DNA of 64,000 nt from Xanthobacteraceae bacterium (lineage in GTDB: Bacteria; Pseudomonadota; Alphaproteobacteria; Rhizobiales; Xanthobacteraceae). Below are positions 28,496-38,554 of this stretch, piece after piece. Position 1 is the stretch's first letter, and the number at the start of each line of letters is the position of its first letter. The translations under genes and the position numbers were made by a program. The notes under the pieces were generated by a model, which ran no database searches, had not been told where the DNA came from, and was given only the letters and a program-made list of their open reading frames with translations. The stretch lies in contig JAMLIK010000001.1 in NCBI GenBank assembly GCA_023954195.1, positions 62,001-126,000 of the forward strand. The letters run 5' to 3'.

Positions 28496-29565
28496 GCCTT
28501 GAGGTGAGCGAGGGCGACCTGATCGTCCGCCGCGAGGGCGCGGCCGGCGTGATCCGGCTCAACCGCCCCAAGGCGATCAACGCGCTGACGCTGGAGATGA
28601 CCCGCGACATGGATCGCGCGCTCGATGCGTTCGAGGCCGATCCCGCCGTGGCGCTGATCCTGCTCGAAGGCGGGGGCGAGCGCGGGCTGTGCGCCGGCGG
28701 CGACATTCGCGGGCTTTACGACAGCGCGCGGGAGAAGGGCGATCTCGGCCCGGTGTTCTGGCGCGAGGAATACATCCTCGACGACCGCATCGCGCGGTTC
28801 CCGAAGCCGTATGTCGCCTACATGGACGGGCTGGTGATGGGCGGCGGCACCGGGCTCGCGGCCCACGGCAGCCATCGCGTCGTCAACGACAGGACCAAGG
28901 TCGGGATGCCGGAGGTCGGCATCGGCTTCTTTCCCGACGTCGGCGGCACCTGGCTGTTGTCGCGCGCGCCGGGCGAGGTCGGCACTTATTTCGGCCTGAC
29001 CGGGCAGACCATGACTGGGGCCGATGCGATCTATACCGGCTTCGCCGACTTCTACGTGCCCGCATCGAAGTGGCTGGACCTGCGCGCCGCGCTGATCGCC
29101 TTGCCGCAAGGGACGGATGCCGCGCGGGTCACCGATACTATTCGCGGTTTCGGCGAAACGCCGCAGCCGGGAATCGCCGAGCGGCACCGCGCGCAGATCG
29201 ACAAACTGTTCGGCCACGACAGCATGGAGGCGATCGTCGCCGCCTTGCAGCCCGACGATTCAGAATTCGCGCGGGCGACCCTGAAGGCGCTGAACGAGAA
29301 GTCGCCCACCAGCCTCAAGGTGGCGCTGCGGCTGTTGCGCGCCGCGCGCGCCTCCAACTCGTTGCAGGAATGTCTCGCGCGCGAGTATCGCGCAGCGTTG
29401 CAGGTGTTCGACAGCGCCGAGTTCATCGAGGGCGTGCGCGCCGCGATCATCGACAAGGACCGCCAGCCGAAATGGAATCCGGCGCGGATCGAGGACGTGA
29501 CGCCGGAGATCGTCGCGCGCTACTTCGCGCCGCGCCCCGGCGATCAGTTGGTTTTTCCGAGCTAG
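28492..29565 (+). CDS. Enoyl-CoA hydratase/isomerase family, 3-hydroxyisobutyryl-CoA hydrolase-like
   Basis: This 357-residue crotonase-fold protein has the long C-terminal extension typical of HIBCH. Hallmarks are CAGGDIRGLYD, MGGGTGLAAHGSHR and the MPEVGIGFFPDVGGTW segment, in which the glutamate and aspartate serve thioester hydrolysis. It releases 3-hydroxyisobutyrate from its CoA ester in valine catabolism. Its start overlaps the preceding stop codon by ATGA, so the two are translationally coupled. Its own stop codon overlaps the left end of a palindromic element. Confidence 0.92.
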   Translation: MSLEVSEGDLIVRREGAAGVIRLNRPKAINALTLEMTRDMDRALDAFEADPAVALILLEGGGERGLCAGGDIRGLYDSAREKGDLGPVFWREEYILDDRIARFPKPYVAYMDGLVMGGGTGLAAHGSHRVVNDRTKVGMPEVGIGFFPDVGGTWLLSRAPGEVGTYFGLTGQTMTGADAIYTGFADFYVPASKWLDLRAALIALPQGTDAARVTDTIRGFGETPQPGIAERHRAQIDKLFGHDSMEAIVAALQPDDSEFARATLKALNEKSPTSLKVALRLLRAARASNSLQECLAREYRAALQVFDSAEFIEGVRAAIIDKDRQPKWNPARIEDVTPEIVARYFAPRPGDQLVFPS

Positions 29566-29704
29566 AGCGTGTTGCAATTTGATGGAGGCACCATGAGGCG
29601 TCATTGCCGGGCTTGACCCGGCAATCCATCTTTTTTGACAAGATGGATGCCCGGATCAAGTCCGGGCATGACACACGGTGATTTCATCCGAAGGCAACAT
29701 GCTC
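29565..29704. repeat. 140-bp palindromic element (family B, full-length copy 2)
   Basis: Bounded by GAGC and GCTC, it has terminal inverted repeats resembling AGAGCGTGTTGC / AGAGCATGTTGC (the latter read on the other strand) and a core starting CGTCATTGCCGGGCTTGACC. The left end falls on the TAG stop of the upstream gene. It lies between the hydrolase-like gene and mmsB. Confidence 0.82.
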
Positions 29705-29738
29705 TAAATCACCCAGGACAAGCAAAAGAGGAAACGTC

Positions 29739-30626
29739 ATGGCGAATATCGCATTCATCGGCCTCGGCAACATGGGCGGCCCGATGGCCGCGAACCTGGT
29801 CAAGGCCGGGCACAAGGTCACCGGCTTCGACCTGGTGGATGCCTCGCGCGAGGCGGCGAAGGCGGCGGGCGCTGCGATCGCCGCGACCGCCGTCGAGGCG
29901 GTGAAGGGCGCCGACGTGATCGTCACCATGCTGCCGGCCGGCAAGCACGTTCTCGCGGTGTGGACCGAGATCCTGCCGTCCGTCGCCAAGGGCGCGCTGC
30001 TGATCGATTGTTCCACCATCGACGTCGAGAGCGCGGTGGCGGCTCACGGCCTCGCCGCCAAGGCCGGCGTCGCCTCGGTCGATGCGCCGGTGTCCGGCGG
30101 CGTCGGCGGCGCGCAGGGCGCGACGCTGACCTTCATGTGCGGCGGCGACGATGCGGCGTTCGCGGCGGCGAAGCCGGTCCTTGAGAAGATGGGCAAGAAG
30201 ATCGTCCATTGCGGCAAGGCCGGCGCGGGGCAGGCGGCGAAAATCTGCAACAACATGATCCTCGGCATTTCGATGATCGGCGTCTGCGAGGCGTTCACGC
30301 TGGCGGAAAAGCTCGGCCTGTCGCATCAGGCGCTGTTCGACGTGGCCTCGACCTCGTCGGGCCAGTGCTGGTCGCTGACCACCTATTGTCCGGTGCCGGG
30401 CCCGGTGCCGACCTCGCCAGCCAACAACGACTACAAGCCGGGCTTCGCCGCCGCGCTGATGCTGAAGGATCTGCGGCTGTCGCAGGCCGCAGCCAAGGCC
30501 ACCGGGGCGGCGACTCCGATGGGCGCGCACGCCGAGGAGATTTACGCGGCCTTCGAGCAGGCCGGCCATGGCGGCGTGGATTTCTCCGGCATCATCCGCC
30601 ATCTGCGCGAGATCGCCGGAAAATAG
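29739..30626 (+). CDS. mmsB: 3-hydroxyisobutyrate dehydrogenase
   Basis: This 295-residue NAD-dependent beta-hydroxyacid dehydrogenase has the Rossmann loop GLGNMGGPMAANL at the N-terminus, the substrate loop DAPVSGGVGGAQGATL, and the catalytic lysine in GAGQAAKICNNM. It oxidises 3-hydroxyisobutyrate to methylmalonate semialdehyde, the substrate of MmsA. AGAGGAAACG precedes the start. Lying behind the palindromic element, it may or may not share a transcript with the upstream genes. Confidence 0.94.
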   Translation: MANIAFIGLGNMGGPMAANLVKAGHKVTGFDLVDASREAAKAAGAAIAATAVEAVKGADVIVTMLPAGKHVLAVWTEILPSVAKGALLIDCSTIDVESAVAAHGLAAKAGVASVDAPVSGGVGGAQGATLTFMCGGDDAAFAAAKPVLEKMGKKIVHCGKAGAGQAAKICNNMILGISMIGVCEAFTLAEKLGLSHQALFDVASTSSGQCWSLTTYCPVPGPVPTSPANNDYKPGFAAALMLKDLRLSQAAAKATGAATPMGAHAEEIYAAFEQAGHGGVDFSGIIRHLREIAGK

Positions 30627-30727
30627 CCGGGACCAGGCATTGCGGCCTGCCGCGAAAGGCGGATTGCCCTGGCCCGTCGCGCGGTGACATGCTGTCCCCG
30701 AAAACAGCCACGATCGAGGTTGCGACG

Positions 30728-32455
30728 ATGACGACATTCCAAGAAGCCCGTCAATTCCTTCTCGACCATCGCACCGACTATGCGGGAGCGATGGCCGGCT
30801 TCAAATGGCCCGACCAGAGCGAATTCAACTGGGCGCTCGACTGGTTCGACGCGTTGGGTCGCGATCCGCGGAGCAAGGACAGTCCGGCGCTGTGGATCGT
30901 CGAAGCCGCCACCGACACCGAGACCAAGCTCACCTTCGCCGAGTTGTCGCGCCGCTCCAACCGCGTCGCCAACTTTTTGCGCGCGCAGGGGCTCAAGCGC
31001 GGCGATCACCTGTTGCTGCTGCTCGGCAACGTGGTGCCTTTGTGGGAGACGATGCTCGCCTGCATCAAGCTCGGCGTCGTCATCATTCCGGCGACCACGC
31101 TGCTGACGCCGGACGAATTGCAGGACCGGCTCGATCGCGGCCGCGCCAAGGCGGTGGTCGCCGCGCAGGATCAGGTGGCGAAATTCGCCGCGCTGAAAAG
31201 CGGCGATCTCACGCGCATCGTGGTCGGTCCGGCCAGGGATGGCTGGCTGTCGTTCGAAACGGCGGCGGAGTTTTCCGACGTCTTCACGCCGGACGGCGTC
31301 ACCCGCGCCGACGATCCGATGCTGTTGTACTTCACTTCCGGCACCACGGCGAAGCCGAAACTGGTGCGCCATAGCCAGCGCAGCTATCCGGTCGGCCATC
31401 TCTCCACCATGTACTGGATCGGGCTGAAGCCCGGCGACATTCACCTGAACATCTCGTCGCCCGGCTGGGCCAAGCACGCCTGGAGCTGCTTCTTCGCGCC
31501 GTGGAACGCGGGCGCGGCGGTGTTCGTGGTCAACCAGCCGCGCTTCGACGCCAAGGGGCTGCTGGCGACCATCGCGCGCTGCAACGTCACCACGCTGTGC
31601 GCGCCGCCGACGGTGTGGCGGATGTTCATTCAGGAGAAGCTGTCGGACTTCAAGATGCGGCTGCGCGAGGTCTGCGGCGCCGGCGAGCCGCTCAATCCGG
31701 AGATCATCGATCAGGTGAGGGCGGCGTGGGATCTCACCATTCGCGACGGCTACGGCCAGACCGAGACCACGGCGATGGTCGGCAATTCGCCGGAACAGAC
31801 GCTCAAGTCCGGATCGATGGGCCGGCCGATGCCGGGCTACCACATCCGTGTGGTCGATGCCGACGGCAACCCCGCCAAGGAGGGCGAGGTGGCGCTGATG
31901 CTCGGCGCCGAGCGCCCGGCCGGCCTGATGCAGGGCTACCAGACCGACGACGGCCGCGTCAGCGGCGCGGACGGGGCGATCTACCGCAGCGGCGACGTGG
32001 TGTTTGTCGACGACGACGGCTATCTCACCTTCGTCGGCCGCGCCGACGACGTGTTCAAGTCGTCGGACTATCGCATCAGCCCGTTCGAGCTGGAAAGCGT
32101 GCTGTTGGAGCACGACCTGGTGGCGGAAGCGGCGGTGATCCCGAGCCCGGATCCGATCCGGCTCGCGGTGCCGAAGGCTTACATCCTGCTGGTGGGCGAC
32201 ACCGCGCGCTCCTCTGACACCGCGCTGTCGATCTTCCGCTTCCTGCAAGAGCGGCTGGCGCCGTTCAAGCGCATCCGCCGCATCGAGCTGGTGACGGAGC
32301 TGCCGAAGACCATCTCCGGCAAGATCCGCCGCGTGCAGTTGCGCCGTCTCGAACACGACGGCGGCAGCGACGACAAGCTGCGCGGCGTCGAATTCCGCGA
32401 GGAGGATTTCCCCGAATTGGCCGCCGCGCGCGCGGCCGGCGCGTCGGGGGGATGA
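30728..32455 (+). CDS. AMP-binding acyl-CoA synthetase, medium-chain (ACSM-like)
   Basis: This 575-residue ligase has YFTSGTTAKPKLVRHSQ (P-loop), SSPGWAKHAWS, DGYGQTETT, RSGDVVFVDDDGYLTFVGRADD and the C-terminal catalytic lysine in PKTISGKIRR. These segments match the acetyl/ACSM medium-chain branch more than the long-chain branch. It could activate propionate, isobutyrate or another short acid feeding the adjacent valine genes (inference). A start 12 codons upstream (MLSPKTAT) is possible; neither has a strong ribosome site. Confidence 0.9.
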   Translation: MTTFQEARQFLLDHRTDYAGAMAGFKWPDQSEFNWALDWFDALGRDPRSKDSPALWIVEAATDTETKLTFAELSRRSNRVANFLRAQGLKRGDHLLLLLGNVVPLWETMLACIKLGVVIIPATTLLTPDELQDRLDRGRAKAVVAAQDQVAKFAALKSGDLTRIVVGPARDGWLSFETAAEFSDVFTPDGVTRADDPMLLYFTSGTTAKPKLVRHSQRSYPVGHLSTMYWIGLKPGDIHLNISSPGWAKHAWSCFFAPWNAGAAVFVVNQPRFDAKGLLATIARCNVTTLCAPPTVWRMFIQEKLSDFKMRLREVCGAGEPLNPEIIDQVRAAWDLTIRDGYGQTETTAMVGNSPEQTLKSGSMGRPMPGYHIRVVDADGNPAKEGEVALMLGAERPAGLMQGYQTDDGRVSGADGAIYRSGDVVFVDDDGYLTFVGRADDVFKSSDYRISPFELESVLLEHDLVAEAAVIPSPDPIRLAVPKAYILLVGDTARSSDTALSIFRFLQERLAPFKRIRRIELVTELPKTISGKIRRVQLRRLEHDGGSDDKLRGVEFREEDFPELAAARAAGASGG

Positions 32456-32498
32456 GAGCCTGACTCGAAATCTGGCTCGGAGGATCCTGCACCCATGG

Positions 32499-32620
32499 CG
32501 TCGTCCCCGCGCAGGCGGGGACCCATAACCCCTGGCTTTGGTTGTTATAAATGAAGCTTGCCTTGAATTATTGAGCCGAACCGCTGCGGCGTATGGGTTC
32601 CCGCCTGCGCGGGGACGACG
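32499..32620. repeat. Palindromic repeat, family C copy 1
   Basis: The ends are CGTCGTCCCCGCGCAGGCGG and the inverse CCGCCTGCGCGGGGACGACG, enclosing GGACCCATA.../TATGGGTTCC. It occupies most of the 328-base gap between the ligase and MaoC genes. A second copy lies at 38411-38541. Confidence 0.8.
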
Positions 32621-32783
32621 CTGATCGAGTTGCCAATCCGCCCGCAAAACCAATTTCGGTCAGGCCCTGCCGGCGAACGCCGGATCGGCGGCAAGATGAA
32701 GCGGAACATTTCCGCATAAATCGCTTGGCCGTTGAACCATTCTGTGACAACTGCTGCCGAACCATATCGGCAGCGAGAACAGA

Positions 32784-33248
32784 ATGACTTTGACGATCAC
32801 ACGCGACGCCTATTGCAACTTCGTCGGCAAGGAAATCGGCGTTTCCGCCTGGCACACCGTCGATCAGGGCCGGATCGACGCCTTCGCCGATGTCACCGAG
32901 GACCACCAGTTCATCCACATCGATCCGGAGCGGGCGGCGCGCGAGACGCCGTTCGGCGCGACGGTGGCGCATGGCTTTCTGACGCTGTCGCTGCTTAGCG
33001 TGTTCTCCTATGAGGCGTTGCCGAAGGTCGAGGGCGCCACCATGGGCGTCAACTACGGCTTCGACAAGCTGCGCTTCGTCGCGCCGGTGCGCGCCGGCTC
33101 GCGCGTGCGCGGGCGCTTCACGCTGACCGAGGCGACGATGCGCAAGCCGAGCGAATTGATGTCGCGCACCAGCGTCAGTGTCGAGATCGAGGGCGAAACC
33201 AAGCCGGCGCTGATCGCCGATTGGCTCGGCCTTTTGTATTTTGCTTAA
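32784..33248 (+). CDS. MaoC family (hot-dog fold) enoyl-CoA hydratase
   Basis: This 154-residue single hot-dog domain has the hydratase-2 motif, with catalytic aspartate and histidine in FADVTEDHQFIHIDPERA, followed by TPFGATVAHGFLTLSLL. It resembles NodN-like and R-specific enoyl-CoA hydratases. It starts 16 bases before an SDR gene that resembles the dehydrogenase domain of peroxisomal multifunctional enzyme 2; the two together could carry out hydration and oxidation of an enoyl-CoA. Confidence 0.9.
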   Translation: MTLTITRDAYCNFVGKEIGVSAWHTVDQGRIDAFADVTEDHQFIHIDPERAARETPFGATVAHGFLTLSLLSVFSYEALPKVEGATMGVNYGFDKLRFVAPVRAGSRVRGRFTLTEATMRKPSELMSRTSVSVEIEGETKPALIADWLGLLYFA

Positions 33249-33264
33249 AAACAGGAATCGAAAC

Positions 33265-34188
33265 ATGACAATCAGATTCGACGGACGCGTCGCCATCGTC
33301 ACCGGCGCGGGCAACGGCCTCGGGCGCCAGCACGCGCTGGGGCTGGCGCGCTACGGCGCCAAGGTGGTGGTGAACGATTTCGGCGGCGCGCGCGACGGCA
33401 CCGGCGGCTCGATGACCGCCGCCGAGGCCGTGGTCGAGGAGATCCGCCAGGCCGGCGGCGAGGCGATGGCCGACGGCGCCGACGTCTCCGATTTCGAGCA
33501 GGTCACCGCGATGGTCGCCAAAGCCACCGAGAAGTGGGGCAGCGTCGACATCATGTGCGCCAACGCCGGCATCCTGCGCGACAAATCCTTCGCCAAGATG
33601 GAGGTGGCGGATTTCGCCAAGGTGCTCAACGTGCATCTCACCGGCACGTTCTACTGCTGCAAGGCGGTGTGGGAGGGGATGCGCGCGCGCAACTACGGCC
33701 GCATCGTGCTCACCACCTCGTCGTCCGGCCTCTACGGCAATTTCGGCCAGGCCAATTACGGCGCGGCGAAAGCCGGCATGGTCGGGCTGATGAACGTACT
33801 GGCCGAGGAAGGCCGCAAGACCGACATCCGCGTCAACATCATCTCGCCGACCGCCGCCACCCGCATGACCGAGGAATTGCTGCCGAAGCAGGCGCTCGAC
33901 CTGATGCGGCCGGAGGCGATCACGCCCGCCGTGCTGTTCCTGCTCGGCGAGAACGCGCCGACCCGCACCATTATGGGCGCGGGCGCGGGCTCGTTCGCGG
34001 TGGTGCGGATCATCGAATCCGAAGGCATCAACCTGCCGCGCGACCAGTGGACGCCGGACGCCATCGCCGCGCACTTCGACGCCATCGCCGACATGTCGAA
34101 GGCCAAGGCGCTCGAAGGCGCGTTCCAGCAAACGCAGAAATACGTCGCCCAGGCGGCTGAGGCTGCCGGCATCACGCTGGAGAAGTAA
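33265..34188 (+). CDS. SDR family oxidoreductase, MFE-2/17beta-HSD4-like 3-hydroxyacyl-CoA dehydrogenase
   Basis: This 307-residue SDR has VTGAGNGLGRQHALG, the characteristic VVNDFGGARDGTGGS loop of multifunctional enzyme 2, CANAGILRDKSF, and catalytic TSSSGLYGNFGQANYGAAKAG. It would oxidise a 3-hydroxyacyl-CoA. The start is MTIRFDG, preceded by AGGAATCG. Co-directional and 16 bases after the MaoC gene, so the pair looks like a split form of the fused eukaryotic enzyme. Confidence 0.9.
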   Translation: MTIRFDGRVAIVTGAGNGLGRQHALGLARYGAKVVVNDFGGARDGTGGSMTAAEAVVEEIRQAGGEAMADGADVSDFEQVTAMVAKATEKWGSVDIMCANAGILRDKSFAKMEVADFAKVLNVHLTGTFYCCKAVWEGMRARNYGRIVLTTSSSGLYGNFGQANYGAAKAGMVGLMNVLAEEGRKTDIRVNIISPTAATRMTEELLPKQALDLMRPEAITPAVLFLLGENAPTRTIMGAGAGSFAVVRIIESEGINLPRDQWTPDAIAAHFDAIADMSKAKALEGAFQQTQKYVAQAAEAAGITLEK

Positions 34189-34216
34189 GCGGCGACGTTC
34201 GCACTGCCCTTGAGAT

Positions 34217-34335
34217 CGTCATTGCGAGCACTCGGATACGCTTCACGTTGTCCGAGCACAGGCTCCGCGAAGCGATCCAGAAGGCCGCGAAGGAAGAACT
34301 GGATTGCTTCGTCGCTTGCGCTCCTCGCAATGACG
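34217..34335. repeat. Palindromic intergenic repeat, family A copy 3
   Basis: It begins CGTCATTGCGAGCACTCGG and ends GCTCCTCGCAATGACG; its inner CCGAGCACAGGCTCCGCGAAG block is inverted relative to the copy at 8379-8516. Confidence 0.8.
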
Positions 34336-34373
34336 ATGAGTGATCGGCGCACGCGCAATCGCAACGAGTGACG

Positions 34374-35580
34374 ATGATGACCGCTCCGAAACCAGACGTC
34401 GCGGTGATCGGGGCGGGGCCCGCCGGGCTGATGGCGGCCGAGGTGCTGGCGCGGGGCGGCGCGGCGGTTTTCGTTTATGAGGCCATGCCCTCCGCCGGGC
34501 GCAAGCTGCTGATGGCCGGGCGCGGCGGCCTCAATCTCACCCACAGCGAACCCCTTGCCGCATTCATGGCGCGCTACGGCGCGGCGGCGGTGCACCTCGC
34601 GCCGGCGATCGAGGCCTTTTCGCCCGATGCCTTGCGCGCGTGGAGCGAGGGCCTCGGGCAGCCGACCTTCATCGGCTCCAGCGGGCGCGTGTTCCCGCGA
34701 AGTTTCAAAGCGTCGCCGCTGTTGCGGGCGTGGCTGCGGCGGCTCGATACGAGCGGCGCGCGGCTGGGACGGCGACGGTCGCCTGTTGTTTTCGACGCCG
34801 CAAGGACCGCTCGCGGCAAAGCCCGCTGCCACCGTGCTGGCGCTCGGCGGCGCGAGCTGGCCGCGCCTTGGCTCCGACGGGCATTGGGTCGAGGCGCTGA
34901 CGCAACGCGGCGTGAGGATCGCCCCGCTGCGGCCGGCCAATTGCGGCTTCACGGTGGCGTGGCCGGATACATTCAGCAAGCGTTTCGCCGGCCAGCCATT
35001 GAAGAATGTCGAACTGCGGTTCGGCGCCCACGCCGTGCGCGGCGAGGCGATGATCGACCGCGATGGCATCGAGGGTGGCGCGATCTACGCGCTGGCGTCG
35101 GTGTTGCGTGACGAGATCGCGCGGGCCGGGCAGGCGACCTTGCGCGTTGCGTTGCGTCCCGATCTGGATCGGCGACGGCTGATCGAACGCTTGTCGAAGC
35201 CGCGCGGAAAGCAGTCCTTCTCGACCTATTTGCGCAAGGCCGCCGGGCTCGCACCGGTGGCGATCGCCTTGCTTCGTGAATCCGCCCTTGGCGCGAAGAT
35301 CGATCTGCCGCGCCTGCCGCCGGATGATCTCGCCGCGCGGATCAACGATGTCGCAATCGCATTGACCGGAACCGCGAGTCTCGACCGCGCGATCTCGACG
35401 GCGGGCGGCGTCGGCTTCGACGAACTCGATGACGCCTTCATGCTGCGCCGTCTGCCCGGCGTGTTCGCCTGCGGCGAAATGCTTGATTGGGAAGCGCCGA
35501 CCGGCGGCTATCTGTTGCAGGCATCGCTGGCAACCGGCGCGGCGGCGGGGCGCGGCGCGCTGCGATGGCTGGCGCGGTAA
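34374..35580 (+). pseudogene. FAD-dependent oxidoreductase (HI0933/BaiN-like), frame disrupted
   Basis: The N-terminal part in one frame has the FAD loop VIGAGPAGLMAAEVLARGG, AGRKLLMAGRGGLNLTHSE and GSSGRVFPRSFKASPLLRAWLRR. At about 34,761 the homologous reading passes to the next frame (GWDGDGRLLFSTPQG, VLALGGASWPRLGSDG) and runs through GGVGFDELDDAFMLRRLPGVFACGEMLDWEAPTGGYLLQ to the C-terminus. In relatives as I remember them, some eight to nine residues lie between the two segments, so a deletion near 26 bases is more likely than a single-base error. The protein as encoded would be inactive. Confidence 0.8.
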
Positions 35581-35584
35581 GCGA

Positions 35585-37393
<1,809 letters not shown>

Positions 37394-37460
37394 GGTCGAT
37401 TTGCGATGTGAGGGGTCCGGGTGCGCCCTCCTACGCGATCGCGCGGCGAAAGGCGAGGGC

Positions 37461-37510
37461 AGAGCATGATCCCGAAAAGTGGCATCCGGTTTTCGGACCA
37501 GATCATGCTC
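37461..37510. repeat. 50-bp palindrome AGAGCATGATC...GATCATGCTC (family E)
   Basis: Outer arms GAGCATGATC / GATCATGCTC are perfect inverted repeats, with inner GAAAA/TTTTC arms. It lies between divergent uup and the hot-dog gene. The boundary (AGAGCATG) is shared with the ends of the 140-bp family B elements. Confidence 0.8.
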
Positions 37511-37587
37511 CAATATGTCTCGCTTGCCATCGCAGGCGGAGCGCGTAGCATCGCGGCGATCGCAGCCAAAACGGGAACGAAACATCG

Positions 37588-38385
37588 ATGTCCAGCGTCC
37601 AGCCCTATCGCGTCGAGGCCTACAACACCGCCAAGCAATCCGAGAACAAGATCCATGACGACGCGGTGGCGCGGCAGTACGGCTTTTCCGGCGGGCTGGT
37701 TCCCGGCGTCGAGGTGCTGGCCTATATGATGCATCCGCCGATCGCGCGTTGGGGCCGCGCCTTTCTGGAGCGCGGGCGGATCGAGGGGCGGTTCGTCAAG
37801 CCAGTCTATGATGGCGAGATCGCCGAGGTTGTCGGCACGGACGGCCCGCAGGAGCTGGCGCTGCGGGTGGACAGCCGGGGTTCGCTTTGCGCCAGCGGCC
37901 GGACGTCGTTGCCGGAGCGCGGCGCGGCCGTTGCCCTCGGCGACTATCCGGAGACGCCGCCGGTCGCCGAGCGCCATCCGGTTGATGGTAATTCCTACCA
38001 GCTCGACACCTGGCTCGGCACCGCGCCGCGAAGCTGGGACGACGCCGCGTTGGCCGAATATCTCGTCGAGGTGCGCGCCACCGACCCGGTCTATCGCGCG
38101 GCCGGCGCGCTGCATCCCGGCATCTTCCAGCGCATCATGAATCAGGTGCTGGTGCAGAACGCCATTCTGGGCCCCTGGATACACGTCGGCAGCGCCATGC
38201 AACTGCTGGCGCTCGCCCATCCCGGCGATCAACTGGCGGCGCGGGCGCGGGTCACCGCGAACTACGAGAAGAAGGGCCACCGCTTCGTCGAACTCGACGC
38301 GCTGGTGGTCGCCAACGGCCGCACGCCGGTCGCGCACTGCCATCACATCGCGATCTACCAGCCGCGGGTGCAGGCGGCGGCGTAG
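37588..38385 (+). CDS. Hypothetical protein, likely hot-dog fold (MaoC-like) domain
   Basis: This 265-residue protein resembles an uncharacterised alphaproteobacterial family. The N-terminal part (NKIHDDAVARQYGFSGGLVPGVEVLAYM) has the histidine and GGLVPGV pattern of double hot-dog dehydratases, and the C-terminal part (NYEKKGHRFVELDALVVANG) looks like a second half-domain. No catalytic assignment can be made. It stands alone between two palindromic repeats. Confidence 0.75.
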   Translation: MSSVQPYRVEAYNTAKQSENKIHDDAVARQYGFSGGLVPGVEVLAYMMHPPIARWGRAFLERGRIEGRFVKPVYDGEIAEVVGTDGPQELALRVDSRGSLCASGRTSLPERGAAVALGDYPETPPVAERHPVDGNSYQLDTWLGTAPRSWDDAALAEYLVEVRATDPVYRAAGALHPGIFQRIMNQVLVQNAILGPWIHVGSAMQLLALAHPGDQLAARARVTANYEKKGHRFVELDALVVANGRTPVAHCHHIAIYQPRVQAAA

Positions 38386-38410
38386 ATCGGTCGGCCGATG
38401 AATGAAAATC

Positions 38411-38541
38411 GTCGTCGCCGCGCAGGCAGGGACCCATAATCCCTGGCCGAGCTACTGAAAAAGCGTGCTGGCAAAAGGCGACGACCGGCTTCCGCATCAC
38501 TGGCGACACGGCGTATGGGTCCTCGCCTGCGCGAGGACGAC
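38411..38541. repeat. Palindromic repeat, family C copy 2
   Basis: It starts GTCGTCGCCGCGCAGGCAGG and ends with the inverse CCTCGCCTGCGCGAGGACGAC, with inner GACCCATAAT and TATGGGTCC. It lies between two converging genes. Confidence 0.78.
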
Positions 38542-38554
38542 CCGAGAGGGTTTG

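Noticed and set aside
25762-30626. Reading the valine cluster as a propionate or beta-alanine pathway
   Set aside because: The combination of HIBCH-like, mmsB and CoA-acylating mmsA genes is specific enough for valine; other roles for single enzymes remain possible.
30542-32653. 703-codon minus-strand frame over the acyl-CoA synthetase
   Set aside because: It is a shadow frame without motifs.
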